A DNA stretch of 64,000 nt from Erpobdella octoculata. Lineage: Eukaryota > Annelida > Clitellata > Hirudinida > Erpobdellidae. The DNA is taken from the NCBI GenBank assembly GCA_963978895.1, contig OZ022242.1, forward strand, positions 26,504,924-26,568,923, in the 5' to 3' direction. Below are positions 1-13,126 of the stretch, piece by piece (position 1 is the first letter of the stretch; every line of letters begins with the position of its first letter). The notes beneath the pieces were generated by a model that was not told the DNA's origin, did no database searches, and was given only the letters and a program-made list of their open reading frames with translations. A program made the translations under genes and the position numbers.

Positions 1-196
1 TGGCTGACATAGCTGAAACGGTCCGTCGGTCTGACAATAAAAGTTTAATGGAAAAGTGTTTGGCTAATTGTAGTCTCGAACAGAGAGTTTTGTGCCGAAA
101 GGTCGAGAATTTGGCTCGAAAAGTTGTTTCTGCCAAATGGCGAGTTGTGTTTCTTAGAGCGTGTCTCAAAGATAAATTGATTCCACAGTTTATTCG

Positions 197-199
<3 letters not shown>
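1..199 (+). mobile_element. PLE family A, 3' pseudo-LTR fragment with N-terminal codons
   Basis: Seen: frame 3 is open from the window edge to the (TA)n tract. It matches, with few changes, the N-terminal ~66 codons of the full PLE at 54710-57866 (shared words include ETVRRSDNKS and [10 protein letters not shown]). The first ~37 bases are the 3' part of a hammerhead ribozyme whose CTGAGGA strand is cut off by the window edge. The copy stops just after the codons for PQFIRN and runs into TA repeats. Known: PLEs carry pseudo-LTRs with hammerhead motifs. Inference: this is the 3' terminus of an element lying mostly upstream of the window. Confidence 0.85.

Positions 200-248
<49 letters not shown>
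200..248. repeat. (TA)n microsatellite
   Basis: Uninterrupted TA repeat between the PLE-A 3' end and the gypsy relic. It is the junction sequence of the PLE insertion. Confidence 0.97.
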
Positions 249-251
<3 letters not shown>

Positions 252-1690
252 GTTGTACCGACGTTGGGATTCAGTTAGTGTTTTTGAAACATTGAATAAT
301 GGTCGTTCCTCTCCATCAGGATATCTGTGAAACAGAACTACTCCCAATCCAAACTCTGAAGCATCACAAGAAATACCCAATGGAAGCGACTTGTCAAAAT
401 GTGCCAGCTTGACGTCTTTCATAAGAATTTCTTTAATCTTTTGAAAAGTCAGTTCTTGCTCTGAAGTCCATTTCCAGGGTGTATCTTTTCTTGTAAGACA
501 TGTTAGAGGTTCAGCAATCGTTGCAAGATTAGGGATAAACGTGTGATAAAACTGAACAGAACCCAGAAATGATCGTAAGGTTGAAATATAAGTAGGGTGG
601 GGCATTTTAAACAAAGCGTCAAAATTCTTTCCTTTAATAACACCTTCTCCTGAAAGTATGTGACCCAAATATTCAATTGAAGTTTGTGCAAAAACACATT
701 TTTTCTTGTTGCACTTCAGACCTTTATCACGAAGGCCTTGAAGAAGAAATCTTAAATTCTCATTGTGCTCATCGACACTGAATCCTCCAACAAGAATATC
801 ATTTAGATAAATTGTGACTCCTTTCAGATCACAAGTTAATCCATCCATGATTTCTTGGAAGTAGCCTGGAGCTGAAATAATGCCAAACGGGAGTTTGGTT
901 TGAAGTAGAACTCCTCGATGTGTGCTCAATGCAAGTTTTCTTTGACTGCTTGGAGCAAGTTTTATTTGATTGAAGGCATCAGCAAGATTTATTTTGCTAA
1001 AGTAACGACTTCCTCCAAGTTTTCGCATCAAGTCTTCAGGAAGTGGCATTGGATGTCGATGAGGTTCCAGCTGGGAATTCACAGTAACTGAGTAATCCCC
1101 ACAAATTCGAAATTTAGCTTTTTCCTCTCCTGGATTTAATCGTTTTTATGGGTACTATGAGTGTTCCATAGTCATTGAAATCTAAAGGAATCCAGATGCC
1201 TTTCTTGACACCAGCATCTAATGTATGATTGAGATCCTCTTGAATTGAAAATGGCACTGTTCGAGCTTTACAGAAAACTGAATTTGAATTTTGAATCTGG
1301 TTTGAACTTAACTTCCAATTCAAAATTTTGCAAACATCCAAGTCCTGGTTCAAAACATTCTTTAAAATCTTCACAAATTTGTTGACAACAGTTGAAAACT
1401 TTGACATCAATTGAATTTTCTTTAATTTGAAGAACTTGTTTATTCAAAGCTGCTGTTACATCAATTTTGAGATCAAGAATTGCTTTTCTGCCTATAGGTT
1501 TTAGCTTGGGTAATTCTCTAACATTGAATTCTACAGTCTTTTCATCATTTGAATCTGGAATAGAAGTTGAAACATGACAAACTCCAATGACTGGAATGTT
1601 GTCACCAGTTGCTGAAATAAATCTTGTAGTATTGGAATGAAGTTTGGGTCGTTCCCATTTCTGCCAAACTTCTTAAGAACAAAGAAAATA
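249..1690 (-). pseudogene. Ty3/gypsy pol relic (protease-RT linker, RT, start of RNase H)
   Basis: Minus-strand reading gives gypsy-type RT: VPFSIQEDLNHTLDAGVKKG at the start, then after a frameshift near 1110 the block SKINLADAFNQIKLAPSS (RT motif A region), TKLPFGIISAPGYFQEIMD (motif B) and IYLNDILVGG (motif C). RNase H starts with GISCDASEFGLGVVL. The motif C tetrad reads YLND instead of YxDD, so one catalytic Asp is lost. Upstream (about 1410-1690) a linker-like frame is readable. The copy is bounded by (TA)n on both sides and no LTRs are seen. It resembles the K02A2.6-like group of invertebrate gypsy elements. A dead fragment. Confidence 0.9.
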
Positions 1691-2361
<671 letters not shown>

Positions 2362-2519
2362 TAAAAATTGAGTTCTTTGGTGTTACCTAACCAATGGTGC
2401 TGTTTAGTTATTCGCGGCCTTTTGTTATTATTGTTAGTTGATAGTGTTGCTGCAATCGTTCCGTGAAAAATGTTCAAGAACAATAGTGGCAGAAAACAAG
2501 AAAGTAGATTTCTGTTGAG

Positions 2520-3531
2520 AAAGAACTTAATGCTTATCTTGGGGCTTCAAATAGATTAGCTGCTAATCAAACTGGATTAAGTTTCTGGACAGCCTCAGAG
2601 AGTGTATCCTCTAATAGCGGCGTTCGCTAAAGACCCAGGGCAGTAACCAGGAATTTGGAAAAAAAATTTACATAAGTTGCGCGTGCCAGTGATTTGACCC
2701 TCAAAATGAGCTTTACGCAAAAAACAGGTTCAGCGATTGAAATTTGAATCTTATTCTACCTTATTCTACCAAATTAATTTGAATTTGAAATAAAACAAAT
2801 GCTGAAGATAAAATGTCGATCTTGAACGCTGAGAAAGAAAGTGACGAGGACGCAAACAAACAACAATGAAATTTATGTGTTAATGTGTACTAGAGTGTTC
2901 TTGCATGCGGTCACTGCATCCGGTCACTGTGGTAAGTCTCTTCTATTAGCATCTCTCTTTTCCTCTTTCTGTGAGCGGTGATATTCTCTAGCCATTAACT
3001 TATTTAGCATATCTCATTCCTTCTCAACGTAAAATGTATGTAAAAAACGTGAGCTGCCTATTCTGCTAGGCTCCTAAGTTCTTTAACAGTACTCTCTCCC
3101 TCTATATGTTAGTAGCCTAGCCTCTTTACAGTCTCTCTTTCATTCTCTACTGGACAGTTTATTTTGCTGGTTCGTTAACTTTTCAGCATCTCTCTTTTTC
3201 TTGCCCTCTCAGTAGCTCTTTCTCTTGTATTATTATTAGAGAAATTGTGCGGTTTTATATTAGCTGGACAGCAATACAAAAAACTGGGGGGGGCCTGAAT
3301 GAGCTGGGGGCCCGACCAAAACTGGGGAGGCCTGAACAAAACTGTGGGGGCCTGGCCCCCCCGGCCCCATAGCTGGTTACGGCCCTGGAAAGACTTTATC
3401 TCTGCACCTGCTTCAGAAGCATATGTGGAGCGCATCTTCTCGGTTTGCAGTGATATGACTGCAGGAAAAAGAAACAGGCTCTCCAAGAATCTAGAAACTC
3501 GTGTTTCTTGAAAATGAACTCGAAGTTTTAC
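2520..3531 (+). pseudogene. hAT transposase C-terminal relic, split by a MITE
   Basis: Before the MITE, plus-strand frames read NAYLGASNRLAANQTGLSFW and, after a one-base shift, VYPLIAAFAKD. After the MITE (3388 on) the frame resumes as FISAPASEAYVERIFSVCSD, with NRLSKNLETRV near the end. PASEAYVERIFS is the conserved hAT dimerisation motif. The catalytic core is absent or unreadable. The 752-bp insertion plus the frameshift make this a dead gene. Confidence 0.8.
2636..3387. mobile_element. hAT-type MITE
   Basis: Terminal inverted repeats are CAGGGCAGTAACCAG (left) and, read inward from the right, CAGGGCCGTAACCAG. Flanks share AAAGAC within an 8-bp direct repeat (TAAAGACC / GAAAGACT), consistent with a decayed hAT target duplication. 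The interior has no convincing ORF. It contains pyrimidine-rich sequence (2940-3240) and a G-rich run before the right end. It sits inside the hAT transposase relic. Confidence 0.8.
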
Positions 3532-3539
3532 CATTTTGT

Positions 3540-3740
3540 AAATAAATAAAAAAAAAAAATTTTTTTTTGCTGTGTATAGAATCTACAGATAACTGTAACT
3601 TTAACTTAAAAATAAATAAGTGTAATAGTAACTGAAAAATGTTTGTGGAAAAATAACTTTAACTGAAACTGAAAAATGTTGTAACTTTAACTGTAACTGT
3701 AACTGAAAAGTTGTAACTGAAATATCACTGATAATAACTC
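3540..3740. repeat. A/T run followed by degenerate TAACTG-type repeats
   Basis: Poly-A/poly-T junction at 3545-3570, then imperfect repeats of the words TAACTTTAACTG and TAACTGAAA up to about 3730. No coding signal. Confidence 0.6.
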
Positions 3741-4489
3741 AATCCACTCTTCCATACCTCAAGCATCAGGTACAACTTCTACCAATAACTCCGGAAACAA
3801 TAAGATTCCTTGTGTGTCAGCTCCCTCTATCGGTGATGCTACTGGTTGTTCCTCTTTTACAAATTTATCTGTTCTCTGCGTCAAGAGTTCGAAATCTGAG
3901 GTTCACCAGGCACTACCGGCACTACGATAGACGATAAGACGTACACCCATCAGCGCAGGTATCTCCACCTCCGCTTTCTGATGAATCTGGAGATTGCTCG
4001 AGTAATGTGCATGGCCTTGTTTGTGACATTGATGATGAAGTTAAGGATGATGAGTCCGAGCCACTTGCTGTTTCTGGCCCCTCTAGTGACGCGTGTGGTT
4101 CTGTTCCGGAGATTGCTTCGAACCTTTCTAATGTCACCGTCACACAGGCTGACGGCAGCAGGGAAGATGAAGGTGTTGTTGATAATGGAAATGCGGTTGT
4201 AATGTCGTTTTTGCCATATAATCAATAGTGGTAATATTACATTGCGTCGGAAAAGACAGTGATTCATAATTGGTTTTAAATAGTTCCCACTTTATCGGAT
4301 TACAATATTTTTATATAGACTGATTTACAAAAAATTTTAATTCTTTAGTTTTATAGTATATATTTTAATTATACATTTCAGTTCATTTTAAGTTATTTTA
4401 TTTACAAATTCTAGTATATTCGATTTAAAAAACTTTCCTGTCTTCGTAAATATTGGTATATATGTCTATGTTGTTTACATTTAAACAGT

Positions 4490-4649
4490 AACTCCGCCTC
4501 GCTAATTGCGAGCCAGTCCCAAGCCTGGAGAAAGGAGGAGGGAAAAGTTAAAAGGATCAAATTCTGATCCACGACAGGAAGTACTTAAGTGCTTCCTACA
4601 TACAGCCATTAGAGTCTTAAAACACCTGGTGTAAAGGACTATAAACTAT

Positions 4650-4682
<33 letters not shown>
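4490..4682 (+). mobile_element. SINE (CTCCGCCTCGCTAATTGCGA family), full copy with poly-A
   Basis: Same sequence as 27003-27187 (+) and 15068-15236 (-). The body contains GAGCCAGTCCCAAGCCTGG, then an A-rich 3' end of more than 30 A. It is flanked by a perfect 13-bp target duplication ACATTTAAACAGT (4477-4489 and 4683-4695), the mark of LINE-driven insertion. It landed immediately upstream of the PLE-B ribozyme. I see no clear tRNA A/B boxes. Confidence 0.88.
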
Positions 4683-4684
<2 letters not shown>

Positions 4685-4696
4685 ATTTAAACAGTT

Positions 4697-4738
4697 GAGT
4701 ACCGATGATGGTGAATGCCGAAACCGGCCGGTCTACTC
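4697..4738 (+). ncRNA. Hammerhead ribozyme motif, PLE-B
   Basis: Type I layout: stem I GAGTA/TACTC; core CCGATGA (U4 changed to C relative to CUGANGA); short stem II GGT/GCC with loop GAAT; GAAA; stem III ACC/GGT; cleavage nucleotide C; then stem I. The ORF starts inside the core (ATG at 4705 and 4708). Confidence 0.8.
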
Positions 4739-4895
4739 GTTTAAATAAAGATTTTGAAAATGTTTGTACTGTTTTGAACATAAGAAAAGAATGGAGACAG
4801 CTGACGAATTTGATTCAAAAGTGTTGCAGTAAGAAATGGGCCGTTATATTTAATAGAGCTTGCATTCGTGAAAATCTGATTCCTAGTTATTTAAA

Positions 4896-5640
<745 letters not shown>

Positions 5641-5790
5641 TGACGACAGACAGACCGACAGACAGACCGACAGACAGACCGACAGACAGACAGACCGACA
5701 GACAGACCGACAGCCAGACAGACCGACAGATAGACCGACAGACAGACCGACAGACAGACCAACAGACAGACCGAGAGACAGGCAGAGGTG
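5641..5790. repeat. Tetranucleotide array (GACA/GACC)n
   Basis: About 36 units of GACA mixed with GACC, slightly degenerate towards 5780. Long open frames rich in Leu-Ser-Val-Cys across it are artefacts of the repeat. Confidence 0.95.
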
Positions 5791-6120
5791 TAATAAACAT
5801 TCAGCATTAGACAAGGCCACTCATACTGCCGGCGAAGCCACATACAAATTTTAGAATGATTGTAAGAACTTTTATAAGTATCAATAAAAATAGTATTTGA
5901 AAACAATAATTTTCAGCTGTAAATAACTTATGGCCTACAGTCCATAATTTGAAATAAAAATTATTATTAATCACAAAATTAGGTATAGTATATAGTATAA
6001 TATACCTCATTAGCGTAGCCACCATGGGAGCTTGGGAAGCTCAAGCTCCCCTTATACCTTCAAAGGTGGTTTTTTCAATTCAATTTAAATAATAAGGCCG
6101 TGATGGCTCTTTGTGTAAAC
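5791..6120. other. Non-coding flank of the short P element
   Basis: No gene seen. The last eight bases (GTGTAAAC, 6113-6120) are duplicated on the other side of the P element. Confidence 0.6.
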
Positions 6121-8735
6121 CATAGATATCTAGATAGGCTATATAGGCTTATTTGCGGTTTTTGTTTGGTTTTACGCGCGCAGTGGAGTTTTAGTTTGTG
6201 CCTCCTTACTGACCATAGACAAGAGATTTGTTTACATTTGTCTACACCGGCGGCTTGCCTTACTTCGATAAGCAATTCATTCCAATTTTGCAGTTAACTA
6301 TTATAAAGCAATGACAACGCGTTATTCTTTCAATATTTGTTTATCATAGATTAATTTATGACTTTCTATCAAAATTTCTTTGTTTCTTCAGCGCATGCTT
6401 TAATTGTTTTTGACAGAAATGACTTTTATAAATTCCCTTGAATCTTTTGGTTTAAACTTTAAAACCATAACATTTAAAGGAAATGCTTTTAGCTGAAGAT
6501 AACTGAGTCATATGTATCTATTTTATGCTGATAGTTTAAGTTTCAGCATAAAATCTGAATTCATTATGTCTTCAAAGACATTTTCTTAAAAGAGATATCT
6601 TAGACTTAGAACTAGATCCTGACTAGGTTAGATTAGCAATAATAGTTACTGGCTTTTTCTAAAGTACATAATAATTTTTAGAATTAACATAGATTATTGG
6701 TCACTACCAATTCTTCTCTGCCCTGAAATGAATCTACCTGAGACGATTGCATTTATTTACTTAGTTTTTAAGCAAGTAAAAAGCACTATGCCAACTATCG
6801 AGTTTATATTTATTCCTTATCACTTTGCGATTACATTTGTGTAGTATCAGTTCAGTACACAGTTTCCAATAATGTTGAAATAGATTTGGAAAAAACTGAG
6901 GCAACAAACTATGATTTTACAAATGTTTTTATTAATACAATAAATTTTGTTTGGCTTTTCAATGAAGAAAAACTGAAAATTGACAATTTAAGTTACTGTC
7001 CACTAAATAAAATTGTTTTAGTTAGTTTTTGTCTTAAACCTGAACTTTTAAGGTTTTGAGTATTAATTTTTGCTCGCTGATACTGTCTTAACTTAAAAAA
7101 CTCATAAACGATCGACTTAATCAGTAGATAAGAATGATTGTCAATGCCATCCTGTGTATCTCTTATATGATCCCCCAGGTTAAAAATATCTTTGGATCCC
7201 ATTGATGTCAATGTTTGGCGAATAAGATCTTTTATTTTAATTTCATCTTTGGCATTTGTGGCTGATACATGTTGTCTTAAAAATTTTTCTGCTGTCTGAA
7301 ATATCTAAAAAAAAGTTTTTTTTTTAAATACCATATTTATAAATAATAAATCTTAATTTTATCTTACTTTTATAACTCCAGAAGAAGGAAAGACATGACC
7401 ACCTGCAGTCCTATTTCATGTCCTTAGTTCTTGTGCTCATCAACTAAACTGTATCTATAAAATTGAAAATATTATTTAGTACTAAAAACACAGGAAACCA
7501 AAATTTATGACTGTAAGTGACTGTAAAAATTTATAATTTGAACCTGCAAACATTACATTCCAGTTTTTTAAATAGCTTGGATACAATCCAACCAGCTATG
7601 TAGCTAATTACATTTTCTATCAAGACTTGAGCAAGCTCTGAGTCGATTCCATAATCACCTGGTTCTTCAAAAACTTCTTCTTCATAAATGTTGTCTGTTT
7701 AATAAATAAGCAAATAATTAAGATTGGTACCAGCAAAAGAAATAACAATGAAAAATTTATTACAAATTTCTTTTCTTTCTTTGTGAAGATAATCTAGATA
7801 AGAAGTTTCATCTTGCGGCATCACATTCCCTGCCTGAATATTGCATCTAGATAAAATTCTTCTGAAAATGGATTGAAATTGGTATGCGGTTGGGTTGTTG
7901 TTCGATCCCCCTAGAAAATGTTAATTCTAATCAATATTTGCCCACTTATAACAAATTGTTTTTATACAACCTGCTCGTCTGACTGCCGCAAAGAATAGTT
8001 CAAGATGATCTTGGCTGAACTTATAAGTTAAAACATGGCTTTGACACTTGAGTAGGTTTCTGGCTATTTGAAGGATTGATTCAATGTCAATAACAAATCC
8101 TTTTAGACTAGACCCATCTGCCTAAAATGATGTTAATTATATAGTTTGATTTTAGTTTTGCAGCAAAACATTATCAAAAACATACTTTTTGTCTTGAATA
8201 ATAAGGATTCCACGAGGAGATTTTAGCTGAAGTAAGTAGTTTCTTAAACTCAGAAGACGTTGCTCAAACAATGCAAAATTTTGCAGTGTTAATGGTCCCT
8301 TGAAAAATGGTGCATTGGGATTTTTGCTATTGAAGATATCAAATAAACAGTCTATTGCTTCTATAAATTCTACAGTCGGTGCCACGTCTTCAAAACCTGC
8401 CATTTTACATTGATTCATCATTTTTAAAGCTGCAGCAACAGATGAGCTTAGCCTTAATGTTTGAGCTGCCAGTTTCACTTTCATCTTCTGATTTTTAAAA
8501 TTGATATATGAGCTCGGGAAGTCAATTAACACTAAGTATAGTTCTTATACAGGTTTTTCAAATAAAAAGTACAGCAACATCTACAAAAAAACTAGAGCTT
8601 TAGCAGATTTGTCATGTATCGTCATAATACACCGACATCAAATATCGCTCAAATGAGTAAACAAGCTCAGGTTGAAAATGGCAGCTTTCAAATTGTACAG
8701 GAAATAGATTGATATGTCCCATCTATATATCTATG
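6121..8735 (-). mobile_element. Internally deleted P element (2.6 kb)
   Basis: Ends CATAGATATCTAGATAGG and, inward from the right, CATAGATATATAGATGGG. The 8-bp target duplication is GTGTAAAC (6113-6120 and 8736-8743). Same family as the 5.9-kb element at 32650. The left ~2.38 kb matches 32650-35048 and the right ~230 bp matches 38347-38586, with the junction at GATAT (8503-8507). It keeps C-terminal transposase exons on the minus strand (for example DVAPTVEFIEAIDCLFDIFN at about 8250-8400) but lost the THAP domain and most of the catalytic core. It cannot encode transposase but has both ends needed for mobilisation. Confidence 0.93.
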
Positions 8736-8782
8736 GTGTAAACACTAAGCGCCATCTTGTTGATATGTAGTTATGAAACTAG

Positions 8783-9336
8783 CAGAGATGGGCACTTTAG
8801 CTACTGTAGTTGCAACTACTGTAGTTATAACTACATTGTTAGTAGTTATACAGTAGTTATAACTACTTTTGTTTTTAGGTAGTTGCCATGTAGTTATAAC
8901 TACTTTTATGATCTAGTTAAGTAGTTATAACTATTTACGATTATTTAACTACTTTTAGTTAGGACTGAAGCAAAACTAAACTAGGTATACAAAAGCGCAT
9001 TAAACCAAGTTATGAAACAATTTTTCTACTTCTTCAAATTTTATGTATGAATTAAATAACACTTTGTTTTCATTATTATATAATATTTTATATCCATTAA
9101 AGGCAAATTTGTTTTGTTTTTATTTTTTATTTGCATAAGTAAATATACATTTATATACATTTTTAAGTTTTCTTAAAAAGTAGTTGAAAAGTAGTTCACT
9201 ACTTTAGTAGTAGTTAACGAAGTAGTTATAACTACCTCTCTTCTAAAGTAGTTAACATGTAGTTATAACTACTTCTGTCATGAGGTAGTTTGTAGGTAGT
9301 TATAACTACAATTGAAGTAGTTAGTGCCCATCACTG
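8783..9336. mobile_element. hAT-like MITE built of TAGTTATAACTA palindromic repeats
   Basis: Ends CAGAGATGGGCACT and, inward from the right, CAGTGATGGGCACT. The subterminal regions are arrays of AGTAGTTATAACTAC. The middle is plain AT-rich DNA with no ORF. No 8-bp target duplication can be read (GAAACTAG vs TCTACTCG), so insertion is inferred from the inverted repeats. Confidence 0.75.
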
Positions 9337-9825
9337 TCTACTCGGACATGGAAAAGAGAGATGTTGAAAAAATTAGAAGTTTACCAGATAGAGAGAGATA
9401 CTAATAAAATTAAAAAGCTAGTAGAGCGGACAGTTTGCGTGGAGAAAAAATAGAAAGAGAGAGATGTCAAGGAGTGAAGAAACTTAGAAGCTGTCTACTT
9501 GGAGAGAAAAAAAGAGAAGAAAGTAGTAGCAGAGAGTAGAAACTAGTCACATGGATAGCTTGTGTGGACTCCACCGCGCATTAACATAATTTCCTAGAGT
9601 GTGACACTTTTATGTTCAACTTTTATAGAGCCGTACAGAGATTTATTGAGCTAGTTTCGTTACAATTTGTGTTATTCCAAAAAAGGTTAAAAATTTCTCA
9701 AATCAACTTTAAATAGTATGAAATTTATTTTACTGAGTTAGTGTTTGCATGACTAACAGATTTTGCTGATATTTCAGTAAATTATTTTGCGTTGATACAA
9801 AATGATGACTAAGAGTCCGACATTC
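9337..9825. other. Non-coding, purine-rich then AT-rich
   Basis: 9350-9560 has degenerate GAGAGA/AGAAA words with recurring AGAAACTAG and TAGAAG motifs, resembling the reverse complement of 2940-3240. No coding frame seen. Confidence 0.45.
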
Positions 9826-10619
9826 ATGGTTATTTCATCGAATGTCAGCAGAGACTTAACGGCACTGCATTACATTTTAAAGGTCTTTCCGACACTAGAT
9901 GGAGCTGTCGAGCAGCATCACTTAAACGTCTCATGGATCCAGGTGTGTTGGCTGCTGCAGTGAAAAGGCTAGAATACGTTGTCAGCACCACAAGCGATAG
10001 AAAAACCCGTGGGACAGCAGTCGGTTTAATTGCCACGATAAATAAATATGAATTCATTGTGTCGCTCTGTACCCTCGCACCTATCCTCTCTGTTATGAAT
10101 GAAGTGAGAGAGCACTTTCAAAAAATAAATATAGACCTTCTGGAGGCACAAAACTTAGTCAGCGCTCTGAAAACTGACTACCAAATAATGAGATCCGATG
10201 TTAAATTTGAAGAAAGCATTCAAGCAGCGCAAAAACTTGCTGTTAGTATGGATATACTAATAGAACTTAATGAGCCTCCTAGGCGTAAAGTTCCAAAGCG
10301 ACTAGATGAAGGTACTGGGCAGCAGGTTTATCTTTCGGGCCAGGACGCAATAAAAATTAATTTGTATTACGCAACTTTAGATCGGCTGATTACCGAGCTA
10401 GACACTCGTTTTCCAAAAGAAATTTGCGACTTCGCTTACCTGCAGCCAAAAAACGTAGAATGTGTTCATGCGAAAAAGTGTGTCCGTCGCCTGGCTGAGC
10501 TTTACCAGTTTGTCGACACAGACCGGGCAGTTGCGCAGAGGCGATTGTCACTTCCAGCATATGCTCACTGTGCAAAAGAAAATTTATTTTTGAAACGTCC
10601 CTATTCCACGCTATGCTAG
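9826..10619 (+). pseudogene. hAT transposase-like fragment (ZMYM1/DUF4371-type)
   Basis: The plus-strand frame runs from about 9826 to the stop at 10617-10619; its first in-frame Met is at 9933. Near the start it reads ECQQRLNGTALHFKGLSDTRW, then SDRKTRGTAVGLIATINKYE, then DTRFPKEICDFAYL. The LSDTRW block followed by an IxxYEFIVxL helix is typical of domesticated and mobile hAT proteins of the ZMYM1-like type. There is no N-terminal zinc finger and no C-terminal dimerisation motif. The minus-strand gypsy element was inserted right after the stop codon (target CTAGG). Probably a truncated copy. Confidence 0.72.
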
Positions 10620-10620
10620 G

Positions 10621-10924
10621 TGTCACAGTCTTCCCTGCCGGAATACCGTGAATACCAGGAAGAAAAAAGCAACACAACAACACGACAACAACAACTTTAA
10701 TAAAGCTCAAATCAAATGTAAAAATGAGCAGGACTTCGCCTGATACTAAATAGCTAGACTGTACTGGCGGGGTTCAAAGCGCCTCAGGAAAACGCGTCAA
10801 CAAAACAACAAAAAAACAAACGTCTGCGAATTAATGTCTAGGTTCCTGTCTAGACTTTCAGTCTAGACAGGTCGATGGGTGCAAGATACACTTGTCAGGA
10901 GGTCCGGTAGAGCGACCCCTGACA
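10621..10924 (-). repeat. 3' LTR of the Gmr1-like element
   Basis: 304 bp, TGTCACAG to CCTGACA. It aligns along its whole length with 27840-29601 once the 1,458-bp hAT insertion and its duplicated target are removed. Confidence 0.93.
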
Positions 10925-11576
10925 TAACTCCCCCTCAAAACGAAAATGTTGAACAGTCTTTCAATATCTTAAATGTTATCTTTCACAGTACTGGATGAAG
11001 AATTGGTGTTTGTTCGTCGATGTATCGTGCCTACCAGGGCTTCAAGGTCGGGGACATCGAAGAGGACGACGAGGAAGATGAGGAGTGGATGGAATTGGAG
11101 AAGCAGAACTTCGTAGATAATCTGGATGAAGAATTGGCGTTCGTTCGTCGATGCATCGTGTCTACTAGGGCTTCAAGGTCGACTTTAAACTGTAGATGTT
11201 CTTCCTGAAAGTAACTTTTACTCCCACCAGTAAAACCACCCATACAACCAGCTCGACCCATCCAAGTTTAATCCCATACCGGTCTGAATTGTATTAACGA
11301 AGGAATCATCATCACGTCATATCAAAGAAGTTCAACTACTTCAACAATATCATTAATTATTACAACGTTCTGCAACTAAGACAACAAAAGAGAAAACCTA
11401 TGCTCCTAGAAATACAACTATTACAATGTGCCTCTGGGCTTATGCTAGAAAACAACATTTCAAAATTTATAACAGTAAATAATAAACATAATTACGACAA
11501 GTAGAAAAATGTTGTTCAGCTTTTCGTGTTGAGAGACTACTCCCCTATCCGGGAAAGGAAATCGGCGGCTCCATTC
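10925..11576 (-). other. 3' end of the Gmr1-like internal region with a tandem duplication
   Basis: Begins with the polypurine tract (reverse complement of CTCCCCCTCAAAA). It has two ~65-bp direct copies starting CTGGATGAAGAATTGG (10993-11057 and 11123-11187). The plus strand between them is open and acidic (EEDDEEDEEWMELE) but short, and I cannot assign it. No LTR-element domain is visible here. Confidence 0.5.
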
Positions 11577-12949
11577 TTACGCCCAGCTCAAACTCAAGTT
11601 ATACTCCTGCAACGCTAGTGCCCATCGCATTAACTTAGCGCTAGTAGGAGCCGCTTCCGTGAGATAAGAGAGGGGATTGTGATCAGAATATATGGTCACC
11701 TCGGAAAGTAGTATCCAAGACTTATATTTTTTAAGTGCCCAAATAACGGCAAACGCCTCCCTCTCGATAGTTGACCATCGAGTTTGGGTAGGAGACAACT
11801 TCGAACTACCAAAAAAGGCAATAGGAGCTTCTTCCCCCTCCTCTGACAGTTGAAACAGACAACACCCTACTGCTATTATGCTAGCATCAACAACTATACC
11901 AAAACCCTTTGAAAAATCAATGGTGTGTAGGGCTGTTGCCTTCATGAGGTCTGATTTAAGCTGGTCTAAGGCAAGCTGTCTTCCCAGAAAATTTTATCTA
12001 GTACCCCTTTTTAGTGAGTTCTGTTATAACATGGGCCGTTCTAGCCAGTGAAGGAATATAATTTTTAAAATAACTAAAAAAACCTAGTAGCCGTTTTACC
12101 TCTTTTTTTGTTGATGGGGATTTAATTGTATCGACTGTGGCTATTTTACTAGGATCCAGACCCTATTATATGTCCTAGAAATGGTACTCGGGGATGGGCG
12201 AAAATACACTTTGAGAGATTCAAAGTAAGTCCAGATTCAGTCATGATCTGAAAAAAAGACTTCAGATGGCTGACATGTTCCGCCCAGCTTGAGGAAAACA
12301 CTGCAATATCGTCTATAAATGGTTCGGCAAATGAACGTACGGGTTGTAATATGTGCGCTATTACCCTCATGAAGGTATTACCGGCTGATTTTAAACCAAA
12401 TGGCATACGACGGAATTCAAACAATCTTTCGTTGCAGGCAAAGGCAGTCAACCAACCAGACTTCGGATTTAACGGAATCTGCCAATATCCAGATTTAGCA
12501 TCGAAGCAGCTAATAAAATGAGATTTGACCACCTTTTGTAAGATATCTGATATATCAGGAATCGGAAAACCGTCCCCTACCGTATATTTATTTACATGCC
12601 GAAAGTCGATGGCTAACCTTACCCTTTGCTTCCCTGATGGCCTATTAGAACAAAAACCATGGGACTTACCATTTCACTTCGTGACGAAACTATAACCCCT
12701 TGTTAAAGCATGCTATGGATTTGATTGGCCACCTCGCTTTTCAGTAAATCTGGAGTTCTATAAGGTCTGAATTTTCTGGGTTGGAATCCAGGTACAACTT
12801 GTATTTCATGGCTCAATACATCGCAATAACCCAGCGTCTCGGAAAACAGCTGTGGAAAACTGTCAATAAGTGAAAGAAGTTCGACTTGGTTATCTGCAGG
12901 TAAATGGGAAAACGTCTCCCGGGTTATTCTGTCACTGGGTAAAACTCTG
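11577..12949 (-). pseudogene. Gmr1-like reverse transcriptase and RNase H
   Basis: Minus strand, broken frames. RT: HFISCFDAKSGYWQIPL (motif A, Asp present), FEFRRMPFGLKSAGNTF (motif B), EPFIDDIAVFSSSW (motif C, FIDD), FLGHIIGSGS. After a frameshift near 12150 comes RNase H: GIVVDASIIAVGCCLFQ, STIEREAFAVIWALKKYK and TIYSDHNPLSYL (catalytic Asp, Glu, Asp visible). About 12540-12949 holds the RT N-terminal region with several stops. It lies downstream of integrase on the same strand, unlike the usual RT-RH-INT order. Confidence 0.85.
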
Positions 12950-13126
12950 TGAATTTGAGATTCACTATCGTTTACGAGTATTTTACCAAATTCATGGTCA
13001 TCCTGATAAATGACGGAACAACTATTAATTATTATTACCTTTTCTATGCAGTCATGAAATTTTCTTATCTTATTAGCATGTACGTAATGTTTAACTCCAT
13101 TAATATCGACAATATAGGAATAGGGT

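Noticed and set aside
3981..4267. Several short ORFs on both strands around the PLE-B tail
   Set aside because: Only the plus-strand frame ending GNITLRRKRQ fits the PLE C-terminus pattern; the others are shadows.
11020..11208. Host gene for an acidic protein (DIEEDDEEDEEWMELE)
   Set aside because: It lies inside the 3' internal region of the Gmr1-like element, on a tandem duplication, with no start or end that can be supported.
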